A stretch of 16,092 nucleotides of DNA, from contig JAUYDB010000160.1 of the NCBI GenBank assembly GCA_030691985.1, positions 1-16,092 of the forward strand, given 5' to 3'. The notes under the pieces were generated by a model that was not told the origin of the DNA, made no database searches, and was given only the letters and a program-made list of their open reading frames with translations. The DNA is from Candidatus Omnitrophota bacterium. GTDB lineage: Bacteria > Omnitrophota > Gorgyraeia > 2-01-FULL-45-10. Shown one piece after another: positions 6,067-13,950 of this stretch (position 1 is its first letter; each line of letters begins with the position of its first letter). The translations under genes and the position numbers were made by a program.

Positions 6067-6287
6067 ACGACGTTCGCTAACTCACTCCTTAATTATGTAG
6101 TCTCGCTTACTGTATCCCCTTTCCTAAAAGGAATTGATGCAGAGCGACAAGGTTGCTTTATATAAAAGAAGGGAAAACTTTTTTCTTTTTTTATGAGCTT
6201 ATCCTTTTAAACATGTGTCCTTGTCGGGACATGTATTTGTTAGGGTGTTGATAATTATATTGTTATGATAGGGTATAAACCGTTTTT

Positions 6288-7286
6288 ATGTCTGCTAATC
6301 TAATCGAGAGAGTATTAAAGACCATAAGAAATTATGATATGTTGAAGTCCGGCGATGGTGTTGTTGCGGCGGTTTCCGGGGGGCCGGATTCGGTATTTAT
6401 GCTTTATGCGCTGGATTCTTTGAAGAGGAAGCTCGGGATTAAAAGAATATCCGTTTGTAATCTGGATCATGGTCTTCGCGGAGACGAATCAAAAGAAGAC
6501 TCCCGGTTTGTAAGGATTTTATCAAAGAAGCTCGGGTTAGATTTTTTCCACAAGCGCCTAAAATTGCGGGAAAAGAAACCGGTTAAACTCTCGACTGAAG
6601 AGTTTGCGAGGGCGTGCCGGTATGAATTTTTTAAAGAGATTGCCGCTAAGACAGGCGCGAATACCATAGCTACCGGCCACACCCTGGATGACCATGCCGA
6701 GACGATAATTATGCGTTTTATCAAGGGGTCGTCGCTTAAGGGCATGGCGGGGATATCGCCGGTCCGCGGCGACGGGAAGCTTCGCGTCATACGGCCCGTA
6801 ATCGAGCTGGAGAAAGAGGAGATCGCGCGCTATCTCGACGGGAATATAATTGCCTACAAGGTAGACCGCACGAACCTTGAGCCCATATATTTCAGAAACG
6901 TTGTGCGAAGCGAGATCGTCCCGTTTCTTGAGAAGTATAACCCCAGGTTGAAGAGGGTATTATTTAATCTTGCCGAGCACGTAAGGGAAGATTTTAAATT
7001 TATCGAAGACGAAAAAAGGCGCTGTCAGAAAGAAATGTCACTTGGACGGAGATATCCCCCCGAGGTCAGGATCAAGGATATAGCCGTTCAGCCAAAGGCG
7101 ATCCAGAAGGAGATATTGCGCGACCTCCTGGAAAAGGCGGGAGGGGAGGTCAAGAAGCTTTCTTTCAGGCACTGGAAAGAGATGGAAGCGCTTATCAAAC
7201 GAAAAAGGAGGGGGAGCGCCGTGCATCTTCCCGGAGGTATCGAGGTGACCAGGACCGAGCGCTCGCTTACTTTTACTCCAATATAA
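6288..7286 (+). CDS. tilS: tRNA(Ile)-lysidine synthase TilS
   Basis: TilS uses ATP and lysine to convert C34 of the CAT-anticodon tRNA-Ile to lysidine, so that it reads AUA. The PP-loop SGGPDS is at residues 30-35. CNLDHGLRGDES and ATGHTLDDHAETIIMRF are the standard substrate-activation motifs, followed by a helical linker and a short C-terminal domain. At 332 residues it is shorter than E. coli TilS (~430) and closer to compact forms. The frequent ATA codons in neighbouring genes make this enzyme essential for the host. A TATGAT at 6264-6269 could be its -10 element; no good -35 is seen. It heads the long housekeeping block. Confidence 0.94.
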   Translation: MSANLIERVLKTIRNYDMLKSGDGVVAAVSGGPDSVFMLYALDSLKRKLGIKRISVCNLDHGLRGDESKEDSRFVRILSKKLGLDFFHKRLKLREKKPVKLSTEEFARACRYEFFKEIAAKTGANTIATGHTLDDHAETIIMRFIKGSSLKGMAGISPVRGDGKLRVIRPVIELEKEEIARYLDGNIIAYKVDRTNLEPIYFRNVVRSEIVPFLEKYNPRLKRVLFNLAEHVREDFKFIEDEKRRCQKEMSLGRRYPPEVRIKDIAVQPKAIQKEILRDLLEKAGGEVKKLSFRHWKEMEALIKRKRRGSAVHLPGGIEVTRTERSLTFTPI

Positions 7287-7293
7287 TATAATC

Positions 7294-7322
7294 TTGATAT
7301 AAAAATAATGTTTTGCTACAAT
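7294..7322 (+). promoter_or_regulatory. Sigma-70-type promoter for ftsH
   Basis: TTGATA (7294-7299) and TACAAT (7317-7322) are separated by 17 nt. Start of transcription near 7329 gives a ~20-nt leader with GAGGTG (7337-7342) 8 nt before the ftsH ATG. Confidence 0.75.
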
Positions 7323-7350
7323 GAGCAGGAAAACATGAGGTGTTATCATA

Positions 7351-9267
7351 ATGAAAAAATCTGACGGAAAAGAAAAGAGAGAGTTAAAGCAATCCGGAAC
7401 GAGAGGCAACCTTGTCATCTGGATATTCATAACCCTGGGCGTTTTCTATCTTTTGACAACATGGACGCAGACCCAGGAGAAGCCGGTTCAGGAATTGGCT
7501 TATTCGAAGTTTTTCGCGATCGTGGAAGACAACAAAAATACACAGATGATAAGGTCGTGCGTAAAGATCGAAAATATCGTCAGGGGCAGTTTCTCGAACG
7601 GAGCACGGTTTGTTGTAAATATCCCCGAGAACGACCAGGATCTGGTCAAGGGCCTGCGCGAGAACGTGCAGGATTTCGACGTCAAACCGCCGAAAACGCT
7701 GTGGACGAATCTGTTTTATTCGCTCGGTCCGATGCTGCTCTTCATCCTTTTCCTATGGTTATTTGTATATAGGGGCAGCGCCGCCGGCGGCGGCAGGATG
7801 TGGTCGTTTGGAAAGTCCAGGGCCGTTCTGGCTTCCGAAAGCAATAACAAAGTGACGTTTGAGGATGTGGCCGGCGTAGACGAAGCGAAAGCTGAATTGC
7901 AGGAAGTGATAGAGTTTTTGAAGGACCCAAAGAAATTTCAGAGGCTGGGGGGAAAGATCCCAAAGGGCGTGCTTCTTATGGGGCCTCCGGGCACAGGGAA
8001 GACGCTCCTGGCCAAAGCGGTTGCGGGTGAAGCGAATGTCCCGTTTCTTTCAATCTCCGGATCAGACTTTGTGGAGATGTTTGTCGGCGTCGGCGCCTCC
8101 CGCGTGCGCGATCTGTTTGAGCAGGCAAAGCGCTCGGCCAAACAGTCAGGCCGCGGCGCTATCATATTCATCGATGAGATAGACGCGGTGGGACGGCAGC
8201 GCTTCGCCGGAATCGGAGGAGGCCATGACGAGAGGGAGCAGACTTTGAACGCGCTCCTGGTCGAGATGGACGGTTTTAATACGCAGGAGGGGGTCATCCT
8301 CATAGCCGCCACCAACAGGCCCGATGTCCTCGACCCCGCGCTTTTGAGGCCCGGCAGATTCGATCGCCAGATCGTCATAGATAGGCCGGATATAGTAGGC
8401 AGGGAGAATATTCTAAAAGTCCACACCCGGAACATAAAACTTGATAAAGGCGTAAACCTGAACTCGCTGGCGAGGCAGACATCAGGGTTTTCCGGCGCGG
8501 ACCTGGCAAACCTGGTAAACGAGGCCGCGCTCCTGGCCGCCCGGCGCAATAAAGAGTCGGTTACGATGTTAGAGCTGCAGGAGTCTATAGAGAGGGTGAT
8601 GGCGGGGCCCGAGAGGAAGTCCAAGGTTATTTCAAAACATGAGAAGATAATAATTTCATATCATGAATCGGGCCACGCGCTCCTAGCGCTCGTCATACCC
8701 GGGGCGGATCCTCTGCATAAGGTCTCGATACTGCCGCGCGGCATGGCGCTTGGCTATACGATCAGGATGCCGACTGAGGACAGGTATATTGTTACCAGAG
8801 AGGAGCTCTTGGGAAGGATTACGGGCCTGCTCGGCGGCAGGGCGAGCGAAGAGCTGGTATTTAGCGAAATTTCGACCGGCGCGCAGAATGATCTCGAAGT
8901 CGCTACCGCGATCGCGAGAAAAATGGTGACCAGGTTCGGGATGAGTGAAAAGCTCGGGCACCTCACATTCGGCCATAAAGAGGAACAGATCTTTTTGGGC
9001 CGCGACATAATCGAAGAGCGTAACTACAGCGATCAGACAGCCCTCATGATAGATCTGGAGGTCCGTGTAATTATTGACAGCTGCTATAAACGCGCGAAGG
9101 GAGAGCTTGTAAGGCATAGAGACGGGCTGAAGCTTCTCGCGGAGAAGCTGCTTGAAAAAGAAGTAATGGAGGTCGAGGAGATTAAAACGCTTCTTGGGTT
9201 TAAGGATGAAGACAAAAAAGGAATTGACCCTTCCGGCCAGGGGCAGGATACAAAAATCCCAACTTGA
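7351..9267 (+). CDS. ftsH: ATP-dependent zinc metalloprotease FtsH
   Basis: FtsH extracts and degrades membrane and short-lived cytosolic proteins as a hexamer. The 638-residue protein has a TM segment at ~20-38, an extracytoplasmic region, a second TM at ~121-141, and an AAA+ module. The AAA+ module carries Walker A GPPGTGKT (211-218), pore loop FVGVG, Walker B IIFIDEID (271-278) and the second region of homology ending RPGRFDRQI. The zinc-peptidase domain has HESGH (438-442) and the third metal ligand at D514 in [10 protein letters not shown]. All catalytic residues are present. The C-terminus is a short hydrophilic tail that overlaps the start of folP in another frame. Length and architecture are normal for the family. 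Confidence 0.98.
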   Translation: MKKSDGKEKRELKQSGTRGNLVIWIFITLGVFYLLTTWTQTQEKPVQELAYSKFFAIVEDNKNTQMIRSCVKIENIVRGSFSNGARFVVNIPENDQDLVKGLRENVQDFDVKPPKTLWTNLFYSLGPMLLFILFLWLFVYRGSAAGGGRMWSFGKSRAVLASESNNKVTFEDVAGVDEAKAELQEVIEFLKDPKKFQRLGGKIPKGVLLMGPPGTGKTLLAKAVAGEANVPFLSISGSDFVEMFVGVGASRVRDLFEQAKRSAKQSGRGAIIFIDEIDAVGRQRFAGIGGGHDEREQTLNALLVEMDGFNTQEGVILIAATNRPDVLDPALLRPGRFDRQIVIDRPDIVGRENILKVHTRNIKLDKGVNLNSLARQTSGFSGADLANLVNEAALLAARRNKESVTMLELQESIERVMAGPERKSKVISKHEKIIISYHESGHALLALVIPGADPLHKVSILPRGMALGYTIRMPTEDRYIVTREELLGRITGLLGGRASEELVFSEISTGAQNDLEVATAIARKMVTRFGMSEKLGHLTFGHKEEQIFLGRDIIEERNYSDQTALMIDLEVRVIIDSCYKRAKGELVRHRDGLKLLAEKLLEKEVMEVEEIKTLLGFKDEDKKGIDPSGQGQDTKIPT

Positions 9268-10108
9268 TATAGATGCCTGCGGGTTTCACCTTGCCTTCAG
9301 CAAGAAAACTTATGTGATGGGCGTCCTGAATGTGACTCCGGATTCATTTTCAGACGGAGGAAGGTTCTTTGATAAGAGAAGAGCCCTTCGGCGCGGCCTC
9401 GAAATGGCGCGCGAAGGCGCCGGTATCATAGATGTCGGCGGAGAGTCAACGCGGCCCGGCGCGCGGGATGTGAGCTTCGCCGAGGAGATCGACCGTGTCG
9501 TTCCCGTCATAATGTGCCTTGCCAAAGAGCTTGGTGTGCCTATATCGGTTGATACGCGTAAAGCCAAAGTCGCGGAGGAGGCTATTAAGGCCGGGGCCAG
9601 CATCGTGAATGATGTTTCGGGGCTCAGGCATGACAGAAAGATGGGGCCCGTCGTGGCGGGAAGCGGAGCGGTTTTAATAGCGACGCACATGAAGGGCGCG
9701 CCGCAGGACATGCAAAGAAACCCCGTATATCGGAATTTGATCAAAGACGTGATCTCAGGGTTACGGGAATCCATCCGTCTTGCGCGGCTTTGCGGAATCG
9801 ATGAGAATAAAATTATAATAGATCCGGGAATAGGATTCGGAAAGGCCGTATGGCACAACCTGGAAATCCTGAACAGGCTGGACGAATTTAAGGCCCTGAG
9901 GCGTCCTATATGCGTTGGGACGTCGCGAAAATCTTTTATAGGAAAAGTGCTCAACATCGACGATACCGGCATGAGGATGGCCGGCACTATCGCGACATCG
10001 GTTGCGGCCATTTTAAACGGCGCGAACATCATACGGGCCCATGACGTAAAAGAGGCGCGCGAGGCCGCGGCCATGGCCGATGCAATTTTGAAGGCAGGGG
10101 CAAATTAA
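9206..10108 (+). CDS. folP: Dihydropteroate synthase
   Basis: DHPS joins p-aminobenzoate to 6-hydroxymethyl-7,8-dihydropterin pyrophosphate in folate synthesis. All barrel motifs are present: [50 protein letters not shown] and IIRAHDV. The start is uncertain. ATG at 9206 gives 300 residues but has its purines directly against it. TTG at 9194 and TTG at 9224 are in frame. E. coli FolP has only ~18 residues before the MGILNV strand, so the first ~15 residues here are dispensable extras if translated. With ATG 9206 the gene overlaps ftsH by 62 nt. The stop TAA is followed directly by the cdaA ATG. Confidence 0.95.
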   Translation: MKTKKELTLPARGRIQKSQLDIDACGFHLAFSKKTYVMGVLNVTPDSFSDGGRFFDKRRALRRGLEMAREGAGIIDVGGESTRPGARDVSFAEEIDRVVPVIMCLAKELGVPISVDTRKAKVAEEAIKAGASIVNDVSGLRHDRKMGPVVAGSGAVLIATHMKGAPQDMQRNPVYRNLIKDVISGLRESIRLARLCGIDENKIIIDPGIGFGKAVWHNLEILNRLDEFKALRRPICVGTSRKSFIGKVLNIDDTGMRMAGTIATSVAAILNGANIIRAHDVKEAREAAAMADAILKAGAN

Positions 10109-10903
10109 ATGGCAATCCTGAACAATTGGAAGATAGTTTTAGAGGTCATAATTTTATGGTATGTCATATATATGACGCTTCTCTTTGTAAAGGGGACGCG
10201 CTCCGAACAGCTTCTGAAAGGGCTTCTCATTATCGGTTTGATTTTCATCCTGAGTCAGCAGTTCGGCCTGGATGCGATAACCTGGGTGCTGACACGGCTT
10301 TTACCGATATCGGTTATCGCTCTCGTGATAGTTTTTCAACCGGAATTGAGGCGCGGCCTTGCGCAGTTAGGCAGGTTCGGAATACGGGAAGAGAATGCTA
10401 ATGTGGTAGACGAGATAGCGCATGCGGTAAACGGGCTGTCGGCAAAAAGGCAAGGAGCGCTCATCGTTATTGAGAGGGAGTACGGACTTAAAAGTTATAT
10501 CGAGAGCGGCACGCTTCTGGACGCAAAGGTTACAAATTTTCTTATCGTATCCATATTTATGCCGCAGTCGCCGCTTCATGACGGCGCTGTCATTATCCGG
10601 TCCGGCAGGATCGCCGCGGCAGGATGCGTGCTGCCGCTTCCTGAAGACGAAAAACAACTGCCAAAACCGTTCGGCATGCGTCATCGGGCCGCCATAGGCA
10701 TCAGCGAAGAGACCGACGCGGTTTGCGTGGTCGTGAGCGAGGAGACGGGCGCAATTTCTGTGTCCGAGGGCGGAAAGTTGACGCACGATATGAGTAAAGA
10801 CGATCTCGCAAAGACCCTTAAAAACATGCTTTATAATCCTATTAAGAGGATGCCGCTCGGTATAAGATCAAGACTGGTGTATGAGAAGAGAAACAGAGGT
10901 TAA
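10109..10903 (+). CDS. cdaA: Diadenylate cyclase CdaA (c-di-AMP synthase)
   Basis: CdaA makes cyclic di-AMP from two ATP; the messenger typically controls potassium and osmolyte transport. The first ~75 residues hold three hydrophobic membrane helices, typical of CdaA rather than DisA. The DAC domain follows with the two catalytic motifs DGA (158-160, in LHDGAVII) and RHR (191-193, in MRHRAAIG). The length of 264 residues is normal. The ATG comes directly after the folP stop, with AGGGG 8 nt upstream. The following YbbR-like gene is the usual regulator. GlmM, often third in this operon, is absent. Confidence 0.97.
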   Translation: MAILNNWKIVLEVIILWYVIYMTLLFVKGTRSEQLLKGLLIIGLIFILSQQFGLDAITWVLTRLLPISVIALVIVFQPELRRGLAQLGRFGIREENANVVDEIAHAVNGLSAKRQGALIVIEREYGLKSYIESGTLLDAKVTNFLIVSIFMPQSPLHDGAVIIRSGRIAAAGCVLPLPEDEKQLPKPFGMRHRAAIGISEETDAVCVVVSEETGAISVSEGGKLTHDMSKDDLAKTLKNMLYNPIKRMPLGIRSRLVYEKRNRG

Positions 10904-10905
10904 TC

Positions 10906-11346
10906 ATGCTCCAATATTTAAGACGTTTTTTTACGGATAAAATTGGCATGAAGTGCATCGCGCTCATCCTGGCGCTTGCGCTCTGGTTCTACGTGGTAGG
11001 CGAACTGAATAAAGGCAGCGAGGAGGAGAAGCGATTTTTGAACACGTTGCTTCCGCGGGAGGAAGCGATTGCCAAGAAATTAACGATAAAGCCGATATTT
11101 GTCGGGAAATTGCGGCAGGGATATACGATCGAAGGCGCAAAGATTGTTGTGGTGCCGGAGTACTGTATTGTGGTGGGAACCCGCGAGCTTCTAAACAAAA
11201 TAAAATTTGCCTACACACTGCCGATTGATGTGAACGGCGCGTCTAAGTCATTTATGAAACCGGTTCCTCTCAACCCTATAGCGCCGGGAATTTACATGGA
11301 AGAGACTCTTGTTGAGGTTACGGTCCCGATCACGCGCGAAAATTAG
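10906..11346 (+). CDS. YbbR/CdaR-like membrane-anchored protein
   Basis: The 146-residue protein starts with a short cytoplasmic stretch (MLQYLRRFFTDKIGMK) and one membrane helix (~residues 17-33, ending ALWFYVVGE). This N-terminus is characteristic of YbbR-family proteins. The remainder is one YbbR-like beta domain (about 55-142). Typical CdaR has several such repeats, so this is a compact form. In Firmicutes CdaR binds and regulates CdaA; gene order here (cdaA, 2-nt gap, this gene) supports the same pairing. AGAGG (10895-10899) precedes the ATG. The symbol is left blank because orthology of single-domain forms is uncertain. Confidence 0.8.
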   Translation: MLQYLRRFFTDKIGMKCIALILALALWFYVVGELNKGSEEEKRFLNTLLPREEAIAKKLTIKPIFVGKLRQGYTIEGAKIVVVPEYCIVVGTRELLNKIKFAYTLPIDVNGASKSFMKPVPLNPIAPGIYMEETLVEVTVPITREN

Positions 11347-11353
11347 AAATATT

Positions 11354-12070
11354 ATGCCGAAGCTGGGAGTCAACATAGACCACGTTGCCACTTTGAGGGA
11401 GGCGAGAAAGACGTATGAGCCTGACCCGGTCGAAGCAGCCCGGATTTGTGAAAAGGCAGGATGTGATTCGATTGTATGCCATCTGCGCGAGGATAGGCGC
11501 CACATAAAAGATGCGGATGTGGCTGCGCTGCGCAGGATGGTTAAAACGAGGCTGAATCTTGAGATGTCTGTTTCGAAAGATATTGTGGAGATCGCGTGTA
11601 AAGTTGGGCCTGAGCAGGCGACGCTCGTTCCGGAACGCAGGCAGGAGGTCACGACCGAAGGAGGCCTTGACGTAAAGAAAAATCTGAGAACCATTGCGTC
11701 GGTTGTGTCCAGGCTCAAAGCCAGCAATATAGACGTGAGCCTCTTTATAAATCCTGTGAAGGCCCAAATCGATGAATCCGTAAGGGCGGGGGCCGGTATA
11801 ATAGAGCTGCATACGGGTGAATATGCCAACGCGAAATCCGAATCCGCGCGGCGAAAAGAACTGGTTGTGTTAAAACGCGCTGTTGAATACGCCTTATCGC
11901 GCGGGGTCTTCGAGGTGAATGCCGGGCACGGGCTTAATTACGAAAACGTAAAAAGCGTTGCTATGATAAACGGGATAAACGAGCTCAACATCGGACATTC
12001 CATAATTGCGCGCTCTATATTTTGCGGGTTGGGCACCGCGATAGAAGAGATGCTGGAACTTATCAGATGA
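11354..12070 (+). CDS. pdxJ: Pyridoxine 5'-phosphate synthase
   Basis: PdxJ condenses 1-deoxyxylulose 5-phosphate with 3-amino-2-oxopropyl phosphate to form pyridoxine 5'-phosphate. The product has 238 residues. The family N-terminus is obvious at LGVNIDHVATLREARKT, which fixes the start at 11354 rather than the earlier in-frame codon at 11309. Other motifs are CHLREDRRHIKD, EMSVSKDIVEIA, IELHTGEYA, VNAGHGLNYENV and ELNIGHSIIARSIF, the glycine/histidine-rich phosphate-binding strands of the barrel. It starts 7 nt after the YbbR-like gene, and its TGA overlaps the acpS ATG (ATGA). PdxJ presence implies the DXP-dependent vitamin B6 route; PdxA is not in the window. Confidence 0.97.
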   Translation: MPKLGVNIDHVATLREARKTYEPDPVEAARICEKAGCDSIVCHLREDRRHIKDADVAALRRMVKTRLNLEMSVSKDIVEIACKVGPEQATLVPERRQEVTTEGGLDVKKNLRTIASVVSRLKASNIDVSLFINPVKAQIDESVRAGAGIIELHTGEYANAKSESARRKELVVLKRAVEYALSRGVFEVNAGHGLNYENVKSVAMINGINELNIGHSIIARSIFCGLGTAIEEMLELIR

Positions 12071-12453
12071 TATTTGGAACCGGCGTGGATATAGTCGAAG
12101 TTTTCAGAATGAAAAATGCCGTAAATAAATGGGGAGACGGTTTCTTAAAAAAGGTCTTCACGGATAAAGAGATAGGGTATTCCAATTCGAGGAGGTTTGC
12201 TCACCAGCATTTTGCGGCGCGGTTTGCCGCGAAAGAGGCTGTTATAAAGGCGTTCGGTCAGCCGCGTAAATTTCCGGTAAATTGGACAGACATAGAGGTG
12301 CTGAACGATAAAGAGGGGAAGCCCATAATAGAATTTCACGGCGACGCGCTCAGGTTAAAGAAGGCTAAGAGAGTCAATGAGGTTATCGTGAGCATGTCGC
12401 ATTCAAAGAATTACGCGATAGCGAACGCCATACTTTTAAAGAGGAATGGATGA
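12067..12453 (+). CDS. acpS: Holo-[acyl-carrier-protein] synthase
   Basis: AcpS transfers phosphopantetheine from CoA to a Ser of acyl carrier protein. The 128-residue product has the family motifs GTGVDIVEVFRM near the N-terminus, with the metal-binding Asp, HFAARFAAKEAVIKAFG in the middle with the second metal Glu, and SMSHSKNYAIAN at the end. The start at 12067 is preferred over 12022 because the family begins at I(F/G)GTGVDI and because it forms the ATGA overlap with pdxJ. The stop overlaps nnrD in the same way. The pairing acpS-nnrD is a common bacterial arrangement. Confidence 0.97.
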   Translation: MIFGTGVDIVEVFRMKNAVNKWGDGFLKKVFTDKEIGYSNSRRFAHQHFAARFAAKEAVIKAFGQPRKFPVNWTDIEVLNDKEGKPIIEFHGDALRLKKAKRVNEVIVSMSHSKNYAIANAILLKRNG

Positions 12454-13313
12454 TTGCAATAAATGAACTTATAGCCGGTTTCCCGAAAAGATCCAGGGAC
12501 GCGAGCAAAGGCGATTTCGGCCATGTCCTCGTTATTGCCGGATCCGCAGGGTACACCGGCGCGGCATATCTTGCGAGCCAGGCAGCTTTATTGTCCGGAT
12601 GCGGCCTCGTTACGCTTGCTATCGGCAGGAGCCTGTATGAGGTGATGGCAGCGAAGCTCACTGAGGTGATGGTGAAACCGTTCTTCGAGACTAGAGATTT
12701 TTCTCTGAGCCTTATGGCGGAGAAGGAAGTCTTGAACTTTTCGCAAAAATGCAGTTCGGTCGCCATAGGCCCCGGCATCTCACAAAATAAGGAGACGCAA
12801 GGTCTCGTAAGAAATTTAGCCGCCAAGATCGCCAAACCGATGATCCTCGATGCCGACGGCATAAACGCGTTTGCAGGCCAGGCGGATATTTTGAAAAACG
12901 CTAAAGCGCCGTTAGTCCTTACGCCGCATCCGGGCGAGATGTCGCGGCTGATCGACAAAGATAAAGATGAGATCCAAAAGAACAGAAAAGCAATTGCGCT
13001 CGAGTTCGCGGCCAAGTATAATACCATCCTGGTTTTAAAAGGTTTTAACACGGTAGTGGCGGATCCGGGCGGAAAGATTTATGAAAATCAAACCGGAAAT
13101 GCCGGCATGGCTACCGGCGGCACGGGTGATATTTTAACCGGCATCATCGCGAGTTTCATAGGGCAGGGCGTTGAGCCATTCGCCGCGTCCGCGCTCGGCG
13201 TTTATTTTCACGGCATGGCCGGTGACATAGCGGTGAAAGAAAAAGGCGTCCTAAGCCTTATAGCAACTGATCTTTTATATAAATTACCTGAAGCATTGAA
13301 AGTGTTGGGATAA
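12450..13313 (+). CDS. nnrD: ADP-dependent NAD(P)H-hydrate dehydratase (dehydratase domain only)
   Basis: NnrD repairs hydrated NADH/NADPH (S-NADHX) using ADP. The 287-residue ribokinase-like domain shows KGDFGHVLVIAGSAGYTGAA, LDADGINAF, LVLTPHPGEMSRL, VLKGFNTVVADP and the nucleotide-binding NAGMATGGTGDILTGI. It begins directly with the dehydratase domain; the NnrE epimerase domain, fused N-terminally in many bacteria, is missing and is not in the window. AGAGGA (12439-12444) precedes the ATG, and the start overlaps the acpS stop by 4 nt. A tRNA-Thr gene begins 3 nt after its TAA. Confidence 0.95.
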   Translation: MIAINELIAGFPKRSRDASKGDFGHVLVIAGSAGYTGAAYLASQAALLSGCGLVTLAIGRSLYEVMAAKLTEVMVKPFFETRDFSLSLMAEKEVLNFSQKCSSVAIGPGISQNKETQGLVRNLAAKIAKPMILDADGINAFAGQADILKNAKAPLVLTPHPGEMSRLIDKDKDEIQKNRKAIALEFAAKYNTILVLKGFNTVVADPGGKIYENQTGNAGMATGGTGDILTGIIASFIGQGVEPFAASALGVYFHGMAGDIAVKEKGVLSLIATDLLYKLPEALKVLG

Positions 13314-13316
13314 GAT

Positions 13317-13392
13317 GCTGGGGTAGCTCAATTGGCAGACCATCGCATTTGTAATGCGAATGTTGAAGGTTCGATTCCTTTCCCCAGCTCCA
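13317..13392 (+). tRNA. tRNA-Thr (anticodon TGT)
   Basis: A 76-nt cloverleaf with encoded CCA. Acceptor GCTGGGG/CCCCAGC, anticodon stem TCGCA/TGCGA with loop TTTGTAA (anticodon TGT), T arm GAAGG/CCTTT with TTCGATT, discriminator T. The D stem GCTC/GACC has a C-C mismatch at positions 11-24 where GAGC is expected. It begins 3 nt after the nnrD stop, so it is probably transcribed with the operon and released by processing. Confidence 0.93.
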
Positions 13393-13431
13393 ATTTCGCA
13401 GTTTTTTTGTTTAAATAAAATCGGTTACAGT

Positions 13432-13517
13432 GGTGAGGTACCAAAGTGGCCAAATGGATCAGGCTGTAAACCTGACGGCGCAAGCCTTCGGTGGTTCGAA
13501 TCCACCCCTCACCACCA
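13432..13517 (+). tRNA. tRNA-Tyr (anticodon GTA)
   Basis: An 86-nt class II tRNA with encoded CCA. Acceptor GGTGAGG/CCTCACC, D stem CCA/TGG, anticodon stem TCAGG/CCTGA with loop CTGTAAA (anticodon GTA), a long variable arm, and T arm GGTGG/CCACC with TTCGAAT. It lies 39 nt after tRNA-Thr. Thr-Tyr tRNA pairs commonly lead a Gly-Thr-tuf cluster in bacteria, but none of those follow here. Confidence 0.96.
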
Positions 13518-13529
13518 ACTGAAAAGATG

Positions 13530-13569
13530 TTTCGCATAACCGATAGTAATATCAGGGAGTTGTGCGAAA
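13530..13569 (+). other. Inverted repeat after tRNA-Tyr
   Basis: TTTCGCATAAC (13530-13540) pairs with GTTGTGCGAAA (13559-13569) with one T-G wobble and an 18-nt loop. It could protect or help process the tRNA transcript's 3' end. Confidence 0.5.
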
Positions 13570-13590
13570 TTGAGGTTTTAGATTTCAATA

Positions 13591-13626
13591 AGAAACCGGC
13601 TGAGTTAGCGCTTGAGCCGGTTTTCT
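13591..13626 (+). terminator. Probable terminator of the tilS-to-tRNA-Tyr block
   Basis: AAACCGGCT (13593-13601) and AGCCGGTTT (13615-13623) form a 9-bp stem around a 13-nt loop, followed by a short TCT rather than a long T-run. The position downstream of the last tRNA supports a terminator, of moderate strength. Confidence 0.5.
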
Positions 13627-13950
13627 AACGTAAATGAGAAAACTTAGTCAAAACCGACCCCTCCAATAAGGCTGCAAAACTTCCAATTATTTTATACAGA
13701 GAGTCCTTTCGTTACCAAAATTTATCGGGCGGCTCGGGCCGAAATACCTTCGATAATGCACACCGTAATATATTTTGCCTCTGGTAATATTATATGATAT
13801 ATTAATATCACTGGGAGGTTACCCTCGGCTCATACGAGAGGGACCTCAATTAATTTTATAACGAAAAAACGAGGATTATAATATATTCAAGGGATTAGGT
13901 AGATTTAGGGGATTTTTTTTGCGAAAAAGACCAGGAAGCAACTATAAAAA
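13627..13950. other. Gene-free A/T-rich stretch before the histidine kinase
   Basis: No coding sequence is supported. A possible promoter, TTGCCT (13775-13780) with TATATT (13798-13803) at 17-nt spacing, is followed at once by a hairpin: GAGGT/ACCTC (13815-13819, 13843-13847) enclosing CCCTCG/CGAGAGGG (13822-13827, 13835-13842). The hairpin would lie at the 5' end of a transcript running into the histidine kinase gene. It has no T-run. Confidence 0.45.

Noticed and set aside
5879..6100. 73-aa + ORF reading through the tRNA-Met gene
   Set aside because: Its middle (GGVAQSGRAVGS) is a translated tRNA, a well-known spurious ORF type.
7938..8624. 228-aa - ORF opposite ftsH
   Set aside because: Shadow of the AAA+ domain on the other strand.
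9310..10074. 254-aa - ORF opposite folP
   Set aside because: Shadow frame; folP has all family motifs.
13354..13539. 61-aa + ORF (contains GEVPKWPNGSGCKPDG)
   Set aside because: Sense translation of tRNA-Tyr; no start signal and no conserved protein.
13328..13588. 86-aa - ORF (contains GWIRTTEGLRRQVYSLIH)
   Set aside because: Antisense translation of the tRNA-Tyr and tRNA-Thr genes, a familiar false protein.
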